This document shows positions 8,197-15,890 of a stretch of 18,025 nt of DNA, piece by piece. The DNA is from CAZCGA01 sp964498075 (lineage in GTDB: Bacteria > Desulfobacterota > Binatia > HRBIN30), in NCBI GenBank assembly GCA_964498075.1, contig CAZCGA010000127.1:1-18025 (forward strand). Direction: 5' to 3'. Position 1 is the first letter of the stretch, and every line of letters starts with the position of its first letter. The translations under genes were made by a program, and so were the position numbers. The notes below the pieces were generated by a model. That model was given only the letters and a program-made list of their open reading frames with translations. It searched no databases and was not told the DNA's origin.

Positions 8197-9305
8197 GCCC
8201 GCCCCTGGAACGCCAACACCATGACCGCCGTGATCAGCACGTTGGCCAGCGCTACGGGCAGCAATCCCTTCCAGCCGAACGCCATGAGCTGATCGTAGCG
8301 CAGGCGCGGCAGGCTCCAGCGAATCAGGATCTGCAGCCAGGCGAAGAGCAGCAGTTTGATCACGAAGGAGCCGATCTGCAGCAGCGTGACGACGAGGTGC
8401 GGCAACGCCACTGCCATGCCCCACGGAAAGTGAAACCCATCGCGCAGCAGGTACGGCAGCTGCCAGCCACCGAAGAACATCGTCGTCACCAAGCCGGCGA
8501 CGACGGTGATCTCGAGGAAATCGGTCAGGAAGAACATCATGAACTTTACGCCCGAGTACTCCGTGAAGTAGCCGCTGACCAGCTCGGACTCGCCCTCCGG
8601 CAAGTCGAAGGGCACGCGTTTGCTCTCCGCAATCCCGGCGCACAGGAAGATGAGAAACGCCGCCGGCTGGTAGAAAATGCCCCAGGCCGGTACCCAGCCA
8701 CCGATGAGCTGCCCTTGCGCGCGCGCCATCTCCTGCAAGTCCAACGTGCCGTACGTCATGACCACCGCCACGATCGACAAGCCCATGCCCAGCTCGTACG
8801 AGATCATCTGCGCCGAGCCGCGGATGCCGCCGAGCATCGAGAAGCGATTGTTCGAAGCCCAGCCGCCCAGCACGACGCCGTAGACGCTGAGCGACACCAT
8901 CGCCAGGACGTATAGGATCCCGACGTTGAGCTGCACCGCTTGCAAGTTGATCAGCCGGGCACCCACCTGGAGCACGTCGCCGAACGGAATGGCCGCGAAC
9001 GCCAGCAGTACGGNNNNNNNNNNCACGCAGGGCGCCAGGGTGTGCAGAAGGCGGTCCACGCCCGCCGGAATCACGTCCTCCTTCGTCAGGAACTTGAGCG
9101 GGTCGGCCATCAGCGTGTTCACCAAGCCCGCCCCCGCGAAGCCAAAGATGCTCGCCCGATTGGCCCCGATCCGATCCTGGATCAACGCGCTGCCCTTGCG
9201 CTCGAACCACGTCAAAAGGCCGGCGAGGCTCAGCACCATGAGGATGACGACCAGCGCCTTGATTGCTGCGATGCCAGCTTCAATCCACATGCCCGCGAAC
9301 CACAC
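8193..9305 (-). CDS. nuoH: NADH-quinone oxidoreductase subunit H (contains a 10-N gap)
   Basis: NuoH anchors the peripheral arm and forms part of the quinone channel (E channel) of complex I. Signatures are LTWFERKGSALIQDRIGANRAS, LADPLKFLTKED-type and VLGGWASNNRFSMLGGIRGSAQMISYELGMGLS, and FDLPEGESELVSGYFTEYSG. The length is about 370 residues. Ten N at 9014-9023 fall inside TLAP...VLLAFA. The frame is kept across them, and the spacing matches the seven residues between AP and LLAFA in E. coli NuoH as I recall it, so the gap size is plausibly right. The start is uncertain: GTG at 9305 or ATG at 9290, neither with a clear Shine-Dalgarno sequence. The 79-nt spacer to nuoA holds no gene. Confidence 0.95.
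   Translation of the reverse strand: MWFAGMWIEAGIAAIKALVVILMVLSLAGLLTWFERKGSALIQDRIGANRASIFGFAGAGLVNTLMADPLKFLTKEDVIPAGVDRLLHTLAPCVXXXXVLLAFAAIPFGDVLQVGARLINLQAVQLNVGILYVLAMVSLSVYGVVLGGWASNNRFSMLGGIRGSAQMISYELGMGLSIVAVVMTYGTLDLQEMARAQGQLIGGWVPAWGIFYQPAAFLIFLCAGIAESKRVPFDLPEGESELVSGYFTEYSGVKFMMFFLTDFLEITVVAGLVTTMFFGGWQLPYLLRDGFHFPWGMAVALPHLVVTLLQIGSFVIKLLLFAWLQILIRWSLPRLRYDQLMAFGWKGLLPVALANVLITAVMVLAFQGRA
9014..9023. other. Assembly gap (10 N) inside nuoH
   Basis: Ten undetermined bases interrupt nuoH. The flanking reading frame is continuous, so this is a sequencing or scaffolding gap and not a gene break. Confidence 0.98.
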
Positions 9306-9384
9306 CCGCTGTGCGCGACGACAACGCGGATCTACGGAGACGGCCAGGCGTGCGCCCGCGCAGGCGGGGCGGCTCGGCGGGACG

Positions 9385-9741
9385 TCAATCCCACTCCAGT
9401 GCTCCCTTCCGCCACACGTAGAGCAAGGCGATCGCCAGTACCGCGATGAAGACCATCATCTCGGCGAAGCCGAACCAGCCGAGCCGGCGAAACAACACCG
9501 CCCACGGGTAGAGGAACACCACTTCGACGTCGAAGACGATGAACAGAATCGCCGTCATGTAGAACTTCACCGGGAAGCGCCCGCGAGCGCCTCCGCTCGG
9601 CGGGTTGCCGCACTCGAACGCCGCACCCTTCACGGCACTCGGTCGCGTCGGCCCCAACAGCCGCCCCATCGAGACCATCGCCGCGACCAGGGCGCCGGCA
9701 AAACAGAAGACGATCAGTACGGGGATATACTGCTCTGCCAT
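9385..9741 (-). CDS. nuoA: NADH-quinone oxidoreductase subunit A
   Basis: NuoA is a three-helix subunit that wraps NuoH at the junction of the complex I arms; its TM1-2 loop borders the quinone site. The 118-residue product has the loop motif FECG (42-45), then RFPVKFYMTAILFIVFDVEVVFLYPWA with Asp71 and Glu73 (E. coli Asp79 and Glu81), and ends in GALEW. The ATG at 9741 has AGAGGA 9 nt upstream. The ATG at 9747 is too close to that site, and longer in-frame extensions encode nothing conserved. It is the first gene of the leftward nuo operon, and a candidate promoter lies at 9810-9836. The gene after it is nuoH, not nuoB. Confidence 0.95.
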   Translation of the reverse strand: MAEQYIPVLIVFCFAGALVAAMVSMGRLLGPTRPSAVKGAAFECGNPPSGGARGRFPVKFYMTAILFIVFDVEVVFLYPWAVLFRRLGWFGFAEMMVFIAVLAIALLYVWRKGALEWD

Positions 9742-9809
9742 CCGCATTGTTCCTCTAGAGGTGCACCACACGAGAGCCGCAACCGCGATCCGCGCGTTGG
9801 CGAGCCACG

Positions 9810-9836
9810 AGTATGCGATGCCGCCCTTCAAGTCAA
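9810..9836 (-). promoter_or_regulatory. Candidate promoter of the nuoAHJKLMN operon
   Basis: Leftward TTGACT (9836-9831) is followed after 15 nt by CATACT (9815-9810). The -35 is good, the -10 moderate and the spacing short. It lies in the 168-nt spacer between the exchanger stop and nuoA and would give a leader of about 60 nt. The -35 hexamer is the same as that of the integrase promoter. Confidence 0.4.
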
Positions 9837-9893
9837 GGTGACGGGAGCTTCGCCGGGCTCGTGGACAAGCGCGTGCGGCGCGCCGGCCGCGAC

Positions 9894-9909
9894 GCGCATC
9901 ACCACCATC

Positions 9910-9922
<13 letters not shown>
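9894..9922 (-). terminator. Possible terminator hairpin at the exchanger stop codon
   Basis: CACCAC (9900-9905) pairs with GTGGTG (9913-9918), and a short GC extension continues the stem on both sides after a three-base bulge. The 7-nt loop holds the TAA stop of the exchanger. There is no T tract, so intrinsic termination is only possible, not shown. It would separate the exchanger from the nuo operon on the same strand. Confidence 0.3.
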
Positions 9923-11100
<1,178 letters not shown>

Positions 11101-11160
11101 AAGATCGAGCCCCGCTGCGTACACCGCCGCACGCGCCAGCGCAACCCGCTGCCCTCCGCG

Positions 11161-11192
11161 GGTGGTGTCCTGATCGAAATGAGGACACCACC
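11161..11192. promoter_or_regulatory. Perfect 11-bp inverted repeat in a divergent promoter region
   Basis: GGTGGTGTCCT (11161-11171) and AGGACACCACC (11182-11192) are exact reverse complements separated by 10 nt. The site lies between the divergent exchanger (start 11100) and GNAT-like gene (start 11236). It could be an operator for a dimeric regulator or an RNA hairpin in either leader. No T tract follows, so a terminator role is less likely. Confidence 0.55.
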
Positions 11193-11199
11193 TCCCAAT

Positions 11200-11271
11200 T
11201 GAACCGGCCCGGCAGACGTGAGAGGAAGGGCCAGGATGCTCTCGCGACCGCCGGATCACTTCGAGGAATCG
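11200..11271 (+). repeat. 72-bp direct repeat, copy 1 (5' end of first GNAT-like gene)
   Basis: This 72-nt segment matches 13379-13450 without gaps at 68 positions. It includes an AGGAAGG Shine-Dalgarno-like site and an ATG, and it encodes the first 12 residues (MLSRPPDHFEES) of the first GNAT-like protein. Confidence 0.9.
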
Positions 11272-12342
11272 CTGCATGCGCCGACGGCGTGGCAGTGCGC
11301 TGACCCTCGATTCGAGGTGCGGCACGTCCCCGAAGCCGACTTCGAGCGGATCTACGACCTGGTGGACGCAGCCTTCGGTTCCCCCCGTGATCGCGCCGTG
11401 AATGACTGGCTCTATCGGCGCAACGTGTGCGGCCCGGCGCGCTGCTGGGCTGTCGTCGAACGAACGACCGGCAACTTCGTCGGCGTCGACACGAACTTCC
11501 CGTGGCCCATCGCGCGCGGCATGCGATGGCTCGACGGGTGGTTGACCGGCGACTTTGCCATCGCCCCGAGATGGCAGCGGCAAGGAATCACCAAGATCAT
11601 CTACGACAGCTCCATGCTGGCTCCGTGGCGGGCGAAGGAGACCGTCATTGGGTGGCCAAACGCCAAGACGCGCGGCTCGGTGAAGAAGCACGGCCGCACT
11701 CAGTATCACATCGGTCCTCTACCGCGCGCCGTGCTGGCGTTGCGTGCCGATCAGTGCTTCGCGGCGCTCGGTGTGCCGCGCTCGCTCAGCGCCGCCGGTG
11801 GGCTCGTCGCCCAGGCCGCGCTCGCAGCGCTGTGGCGCGCCCGCCTGCATGGAGGCGCAGCGGTCCGCGTCGAACCGGTGCGGCGCTTCGACTCGAGCTT
11901 CGACGCGGTGACCGAGCGCTGTATGGCGTGGCCGGATTTCTGGTGCCCGCACGATGCCGAGTTCCTGAATTGGCGATACCTCGACAACCCCAAGGGCGGG
12001 TACGTCGGGCTGGCGACGGTGGACGGCACGCAGCCAACGGGTTATGGCGTGCTCCACCTCGTCGGCAACCACGCCCGGTTGACAGAGCTGGTCGCGCCTG
12101 AGCGGCCGGCGGTGATCCGACAGGCGCTCGTCGCTGAGGCGATCCGCGTGGCGCGCGAAGCGCGATGCACGCGCCTCGAATTCTTCGCGACGCCGCGCTG
12201 GCGATACTGGCGCTGGCTTCACTCGGTCGGGTTCGTGCGCCGGCGGTCCGAGGTCGTCCTCTACGTCAACAGCCCCTCCGAGCCCCAGGCCAACAACCTC
12301 GACGCCTGGCAACTGCTTCCCGGCGATACGGAGGTGCAGTAG
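11236..12342 (+). CDS. Two-domain GNAT-like acetyltransferase (paralog of 13468-14607)
   Basis: This 368-residue soluble protein has the look of a tandem GNAT-fold acetyltransferase. The N-terminal half has FERIYDLVDAAF, a DWLYRRNVCGPARCWAVVE strand region and GDFAIAPRWQRQGITKII, which resembles the acetyl-CoA-binding motif A (Q/R-x-x-G-x). The C-terminal half has CPHDAEFLNWRYLDNPKGGYVGLATVDG, a widespread core in long GNAT proteins near surface-polysaccharide genes. The acceptor is unknown. ATG 11236 has AGGAAGG 6 nt upstream; GTG 11218 would add six residues but has no such site. The first 12 codons lie in the 72-bp repeat. The gene is divergent from the exchanger and convergent with the dioxygenase-like gene, with a 79-nt spacer. 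Confidence 0.7.
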   Translation: MLSRPPDHFEESLHAPTAWQCADPRFEVRHVPEADFERIYDLVDAAFGSPRDRAVNDWLYRRNVCGPARCWAVVERTTGNFVGVDTNFPWPIARGMRWLDGWLTGDFAIAPRWQRQGITKIIYDSSMLAPWRAKETVIGWPNAKTRGSVKKHGRTQYHIGPLPRAVLALRADQCFAALGVPRSLSAAGGLVAQAALAALWRARLHGGAAVRVEPVRRFDSSFDAVTERCMAWPDFWCPHDAEFLNWRYLDNPKGGYVGLATVDGTQPTGYGVLHLVGNHARLTELVAPERPAVIRQALVAEAIRVAREARCTRLEFFATPRWRYWRWLHSVGFVRRRSEVVLYVNSPSEPQANNLDAWQLLPGDTEVQ

Positions 12343-12421
12343 CTACCTCGAGGCAGTGCCGGAGAATCCAAAGTTCAAGAAGTCCTCCCGAAGTCGGTGT
12401 TCAACACGCGGCGAGCGCAGG

Positions 12422-13303
12422 CTACCGATCCTCGAGCAGCCGGCGGGGGTGTACACCACGCACGTGGCCCATGAAGGGCGGGTGGATGCTGTAGCCAAGC
12501 AGCGCCTGCACCCGTGGCGACAAGCGCGCCGCTTGCGCGCGCGGCACCGAGACCGTGTAGTTCTCCTGCTGACGCGCCCAGGGCTGGCAGTACTGGTTCG
12601 AGAGTGCGAGACGCGGCCGGTCGCTGCAGTTCTCGCCGCCGCGATGGACGAGCGTGCCGAGGAAGACGATCACGGAGCCGGCGGGTATGGTCACGTCGGT
12701 CACCAGCTGGCGCCAGCCGGAGCGCGGCGGCGCCTTCGGTACGGGGACGCGCTCGGGGTCGGGCTTGCTGGTGAAGTCGATCGCATCGAGCGAGGCCCAC
12801 GCTTCCGCGTCCCCCCACAGATGGCTCCCGCGGATCACCTGGGTCGCGCCGTTCGCGGCGGTGAACGCGTCGACCGCCCAGATCGTCGCGATGCTCACCG
12901 CCGGCCGCGGGCGCGGGATGGCGTAGAACGCGTCGTCCGTGTGCCACGCCTGCGGCGTCTCGCCGGGCTGGATGTTGATCGCCTGTGAGGCGGTGAGCAG
13001 ATAGTTCGGCTGCAGGAGCGCGTCGCAGATGGCGAGGATGCGCGGGTGCTCGACGAGATCGGCAAACACGGGGTGCAGGGCCACGAGCGAGTACACACGC
13101 TCCGTCCGGTAACCCTCGAAGTCGTTGCGGCCGAGCCGATCGCGCTGGAGGTGCGGCACAAGCGCGGCGCGCATCTCGGCGAGGAGCGGCGCCTGGAGCA
13201 GCTCGGGGATCACGACCCAACCCTCCGCGCCGATGGCAGCGACGTCGCGGGCGGTTTCCTCGGCGGTTGGTGATGCGTGCATCGGGTTGACCGTTGTTAC
13301 CAT
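12422..13303 (-). CDS. Phytanoyl-CoA dioxygenase (PhyH) family protein
   Basis: This 293-residue protein belongs to the Fe(II)/2-oxoglutarate-dependent PhyH oxygenases, cytoplasmic enzymes that hydroxylate many different small molecules. The metal ligands are H121-x-D123 (AWHTDDAF) and distal H220 (GTLVHRGGEN). Arg231 (DRPRLALSNQY) is the likely 2-oxoglutarate anchor. The family segment NGATQVIRGSHLW lies at 151-163. All key residues are present, so it should be active, but the substrate is not predictable. ATG 13303 was chosen; ATG 13282 is an alternative, and neither has a strong Shine-Dalgarno sequence. It sits between two GNAT paralogs in the opposite direction, and the spacer upstream of its start holds the second 72-bp repeat. 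Confidence 0.85.
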   Translation of the reverse strand: MVTTVNPMHASPTAEETARDVAAIGAEGWVVIPELLQAPLLAEMRAALVPHLQRDRLGRNDFEGYRTERVYSLVALHPVFADLVEHPRILAICDALLQPNYLLTASQAINIQPGETPQAWHTDDAFYAIPRPRPAVSIATIWAVDAFTAANGATQVIRGSHLWGDAEAWASLDAIDFTSKPDPERVPVPKAPPRSGWRQLVTDVTIPAGSVIVFLGTLVHRGGENCSDRPRLALSNQYCQPWARQQENYTVSVPRAQAARLSPRVQALLGYSIHPPFMGHVRGVHPRRLLEDR

Positions 13304-13378
13304 GTCTCACTGCCCACGCAACCTTCTCCCCGACTCCAGGTAGGCTCGGGACGGGGTAGTGCGTCATCTTGATCCTGT

Positions 13379-13450
13379 TGAACCGGCCCGGCAGCCGTGA
13401 GAGGAAGGGCCAGGATGCTCTCGCGACCACCGGATCGCTTCGAGGAAGCG
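13379..13450 (+). repeat. 72-bp direct repeat, copy 2 (upstream of second GNAT-like gene)
   Basis: This copy differs from 11200-11271 at four positions (13395, 13429, 13437, 13448), with no gaps. Here the ATG (13415) opens a short frame that is not fused to the downstream GNAT gene. The copy also has a perfect stem CGCTTC-GAG-GAAGCG (13436-13450) that is broken in copy 1. Confidence 0.9.
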
Positions 13451-13471
13451 AGAGGACTGCCGGATCGATGA
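13415..13471 (+). CDS. Putative 18-residue leader peptide overlapping the second GNAT start
   Basis: The frame ATG 13415 to TGA 13469-13471 encodes MLSRPPDRFEEARGLPDR. It has AGGAAGG 6 nt upstream of the ATG. Its stop overlaps the next gene's ATG as ATGA, a standard translational-coupling arrangement. Its first 11 residues match the N terminus of the first GNAT-like protein except His8/Arg8. It may be a real leader, or the detached N terminus of an ancestral, longer second GNAT gene. Translation is not shown. Confidence 0.35.
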   Translation: MLSRPPDRFEEARGLPDR

Positions 13472-14607
13472 CTGATCCTGGCGGCAGCCCGTTTCCGCCG
13501 CACGCCCGTGACGAGCTCGACGAGTGGCTGCGTGTACCCGTGCCTGCGTCGCCGGACCCGCGCATTGAAGTGCGGCTGGCACACCCGTCGGAGTTCGAGC
13601 GGATCTATGACCTGATCGATGAGGCCTTCAGCTTCCGGCGTCCGCGCGCGCTGAGCGACTGGATGTACCGGCGCAATCCGTATGGTGTGGCGCGCTGCTG
13701 GATCAGCGTGGAGCGCGCCTCGGGGACCCTGGTCGGGTCGGTGGCCAGGTGGCCGTGGCCGCTGGCGCGCGGGATGCGCCCACTGCCGGCCGCGCAAGGC
13801 GGCGATGCGGTCGTCGCGCGGGCGTGGCAACACCAGCGGGTCCATGAACACGCCTTGCAGATTCGAGAATCACACCCGTGGATGCGTGCTATCGTCAACT
13901 ACGGCTGGCCGAACCCGGCCTCCCTTCGTCGCCTCAAGAAGGGGGTGAAGGCACCCAGGGTGATGGGCGCGCTGCCGCGGCGCGTCTTGCCGCTGCGCGC
14001 GCGCGGCTACCTCAACGATCGCGGGCTGCCGTGGCCGCTCGCCGATGCGGGGGGACTGCTGTTGGACACATTGTTCGCAACCTGGTCTGCCACGGTCCTC
14101 GGCAAGCGCGGCGATGGGACCGTGGAGCAGGTACGTCGGTTCGACAGTGCCTTCGACGACGTCACCCGGCGGTGCATGCCGTGGGAGGGTTACTGGTCTC
14201 CGCATGATGCCGAGTTCCTCACCTGGCGTTATCTCAGTGATCCCGCCAGGGAGTACGTCGCATTCGCGCTGACGGTGGGCACGACGCTCACCGGCTATAG
14301 CGTGATCAGGGTGGACCGAGGGAAAGCACTGCTCATGGAGCTGGTCGCGCCGCCTGAGCAGCCCCGAGCAGCGCGTACGCTCTTGCTTCATGTGATCAAG
14401 GCGGCGGCTGACGCGGGCTGCTCGCACTTGGCAGTCGCTGCCCCGCCGGCGTGGCGGCATTGGCGACTGCTGCGCTCCGCTGGTTTCGTGGGTCTTCCCT
14501 CGAACCTGTTCATGTACGCCTTCTCGTGGCGTGAAGACACGCCTGGCGTGCAGGTGCTCGAGAACTGGCAATTCCTTGGAGGCGACCTCGACCCCTTCCT
14601 GGCGTGA
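13468..14607 (+). CDS. GNAT-like protein, diverged paralog with degenerate acetyl-CoA motif
   Basis: This 379-residue protein is clearly homologous to the product of 11236-12342 along its length. Shared blocks include EFERIYDLIDEAF, DWMYRRN, ARCW, GWPNPAS, EQVRRFDSAFDDVTRRCM, SPHDAEFLTWRYL, a TELVAPE-like block (MELVAPPEQP) and a C-terminal NWQFL. Where the first protein has RWQRQGI, this one has AWQHQRV, so the glycine of the acetyl-CoA pyrophosphate loop is lost. The N-terminal domain may therefore be inactive or altered. ATG 13468 was chosen: GAGAGGA lies 11 nt upstream, and it overlaps the leader stop. TTG 13369 is an in-frame alternative, but its extension reads through the repeat in a frame not used by the paralog. 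The substrate is unknown. Confidence 0.65.
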   Translation: MTDPGGSPFPPHARDELDEWLRVPVPASPDPRIEVRLAHPSEFERIYDLIDEAFSFRRPRALSDWMYRRNPYGVARCWISVERASGTLVGSVARWPWPLARGMRPLPAAQGGDAVVARAWQHQRVHEHALQIRESHPWMRAIVNYGWPNPASLRRLKKGVKAPRVMGALPRRVLPLRARGYLNDRGLPWPLADAGGLLLDTLFATWSATVLGKRGDGTVEQVRRFDSAFDDVTRRCMPWEGYWSPHDAEFLTWRYLSDPAREYVAFALTVGTTLTGYSVIRVDRGKALLMELVAPPEQPRAARTLLLHVIKAAADAGCSHLAVAAPPAWRHWRLLRSAGFVGLPSNLFMYAFSWREDTPGVQVLENWQFLGGDLDPFLA

Positions 14608-14667
14608 AGCCACCATGGCGGATTCATAGCCGACGGTTGTCCTCCAACGCCAAGGAAGGTAGATGCC

Positions 14668-14691
14668 ATGTTCGAGCGGCGCGGGATCTGA
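14668..14691 (+). CDS. Possible 7-residue leader ORF before the acyl-CoA dehydrogenase
   Basis: AAGGAAGG (14652-14659) lies 8 nt before an ATG that opens MFERRGI and stops at 14689-14691, 5 nt before the dehydrogenase ATG. The best ribosome-binding site in the spacer serves this frame and not the dehydrogenase, so re-initiation is possible. It may be chance. Confidence 0.2.
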   Translation: MFERRGI

Positions 14692-14696
14692 GCCGA

Positions 14697-15890
14697 ATGA
14701 ACCTTGCCTTTACGCCTGAGCAAGAAGCGTTTCGTCTGCGCCTACGCCGCTGGCTGGCGGAGAACCTGCCACCGGGTTGGGGCACTGACGCGTTCCTCCC
14801 GTTCGGCAGCTACGAAGAGGAAGTCGCGTTCCTGCGCGATTGGCAAGCCAAGCTCTATCGCGGAGGATGGTGCGGGTTGACGTGGCCAAAGGAATACGGC
14901 GGGGGCGGCGCGACATTGGTCGAGCAGGCGATCTTCGACGAGGAGATGGCGCGGGCGCAGGCGCCAGAGATGATCAGCAAGGTCGGCAGCAACAATGTTG
15001 GCCCGACCTTGATTGCGCACGGCACCGAAGAGCAAAAGCGGCGTCTGCTCCCCAAAATCCTCTCCGCGGAAGAGATCTGGTGCCAGCTCTTCAGCGAACC
15101 GGGCGCCGGGTCAGATCTCGACGGGCTGCAGACCAGAGCGGAGAAGGACGGCGACGGCTATCGCCTCACGGGTCAGAAAGTGTGGGCGAGCTTCGCCGAA
15201 TTCTCGCGCTGGGCGATCTGCCTGGCGCGCACCGACGCCGACGCGCCGAAGCATAAGGGGCTGACATACTTCATCGTTGATATGTACGCGCCGGGCATCG
15301 AGATCCGCCCCGTACGTCAAATCACCGGCAGGGCCGAATTCAACGACGTGTTTCTCGACGCGGTCTACGTGCCCCGCGACCTGGTGATTGGCAAAGAGAA
15401 CGACGGCTGGGCGGTGGCGATGAATACCCTCGCTCACGAGCGCGGCACCGGTTTCCTGTTCAAGGAACAGGTGAAGGAAAAGATCGCTGTTGACCGGCTG
15501 GTGGAACAGCTGCGCCGGCGCTCTGCGGAAGGCCGCCCCGTGCATCCGGCGTTGCGCCACGCGGTGATGAACGCATACATCCGCGTCGAAATCATGCGGC
15601 TGCTCAATCTCGACACGATGAGTCGATTGGCGCGCGGCGAGGACGCTGGTGCAGATACCAGCCTCAAGAAAGAGTTCCGGACGCGTCTCACGCAGCATCT
15701 TCACGAGACGGCGCTCGCCCTTCAAGGGCCCGCAGGTCAGCTCATGCCGGGCGACCCGCATGCGGCCGACCACGGCCGCTGGCAGCAAACATTCCTCAAC
15801 AGTCGCCACGCCAGCATCTCTGGCGGGACGTCGGAGATCCAGCTCAACATCATTGCGACCAGGGTGCTGGGACTGCCGAAGGGCTCGTGA
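14697..15890 (+). CDS. Acyl-CoA dehydrogenase family flavoprotein
   Basis: This 397-residue protein is full length for FAD-dependent acyl-CoA dehydrogenases, which oxidise the alpha-beta bond of an acyl-CoA and pass electrons to ETF. The N-terminal helical domain begins MNLAFTPEQEAFRLRLRRWLAENLP. The middle beta domain has CQLFSEPGAGSDL (129-141) and LTGQKVWASFAEFSRWAICLART. The C-terminal helical domain ends with SISGGTSEIQLNIIATRVLGLP (373-394). The MCAD-type catalytic Glu just before GTSEI is Gly here (376), as in subfamilies that place the base elsewhere. The ATG at 14697 fits the family N terminus; upstream in-frame codons are not conserved. The TGA overlaps the next GTG (GTGA). The substrate is unknown. 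Confidence 0.92.
   Translation: MNLAFTPEQEAFRLRLRRWLAENLPPGWGTDAFLPFGSYEEEVAFLRDWQAKLYRGGWCGLTWPKEYGGGGATLVEQAIFDEEMARAQAPEMISKVGSNNVGPTLIAHGTEEQKRRLLPKILSAEEIWCQLFSEPGAGSDLDGLQTRAEKDGDGYRLTGQKVWASFAEFSRWAICLARTDADAPKHKGLTYFIVDMYAPGIEIRPVRQITGRAEFNDVFLDAVYVPRDLVIGKENDGWAVAMNTLAHERGTGFLFKEQVKEKIAVDRLVEQLRRRSAEGRPVHPALRHAVMNAYIRVEIMRLLNLDTMSRLARGEDAGADTSLKKEFRTRLTQHLHETALALQGPAGQLMPGDPHAADHGRWQQTFLNSRHASISGGTSEIQLNIIATRVLGLPKGS

Noticed and set aside
8197..9210. Upstream in-frame extension of nuoJ through nuoH
   Set aside because: The extension is an Arg/Gly/Ala-rich shadow frame of nuoH. The ATGA overlap at 8193-8196 gives the family-typical NuoJ start.
9306..9384. Remnant of nuoB-nuoG between nuoA and nuoH
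   Set aside because: The 79-nt spacer has no recognisable Nuo coding sequence, only a short TGCGC/GCGCA pair.
9742..9831. Upstream in-frame extension of nuoA (30 codons)
   Set aside because: It contains the candidate promoter and no conserved residues; ATG 9741 has the properly spaced ribosome-binding site.
11101..11709. Upstream in-frame extension of the CaCA exchanger
   Set aside because: It lies opposite the GNAT-like gene and crosses the palindrome. The hydrophobic exchanger N terminus starts at the ATG at 11100.
12375..13565. Long - strand frame overlapping the PhyH gene in another frame
   Set aside because: It is Arg/Ala-rich with no family signature, while the overlapping frame has all PhyH ligands.
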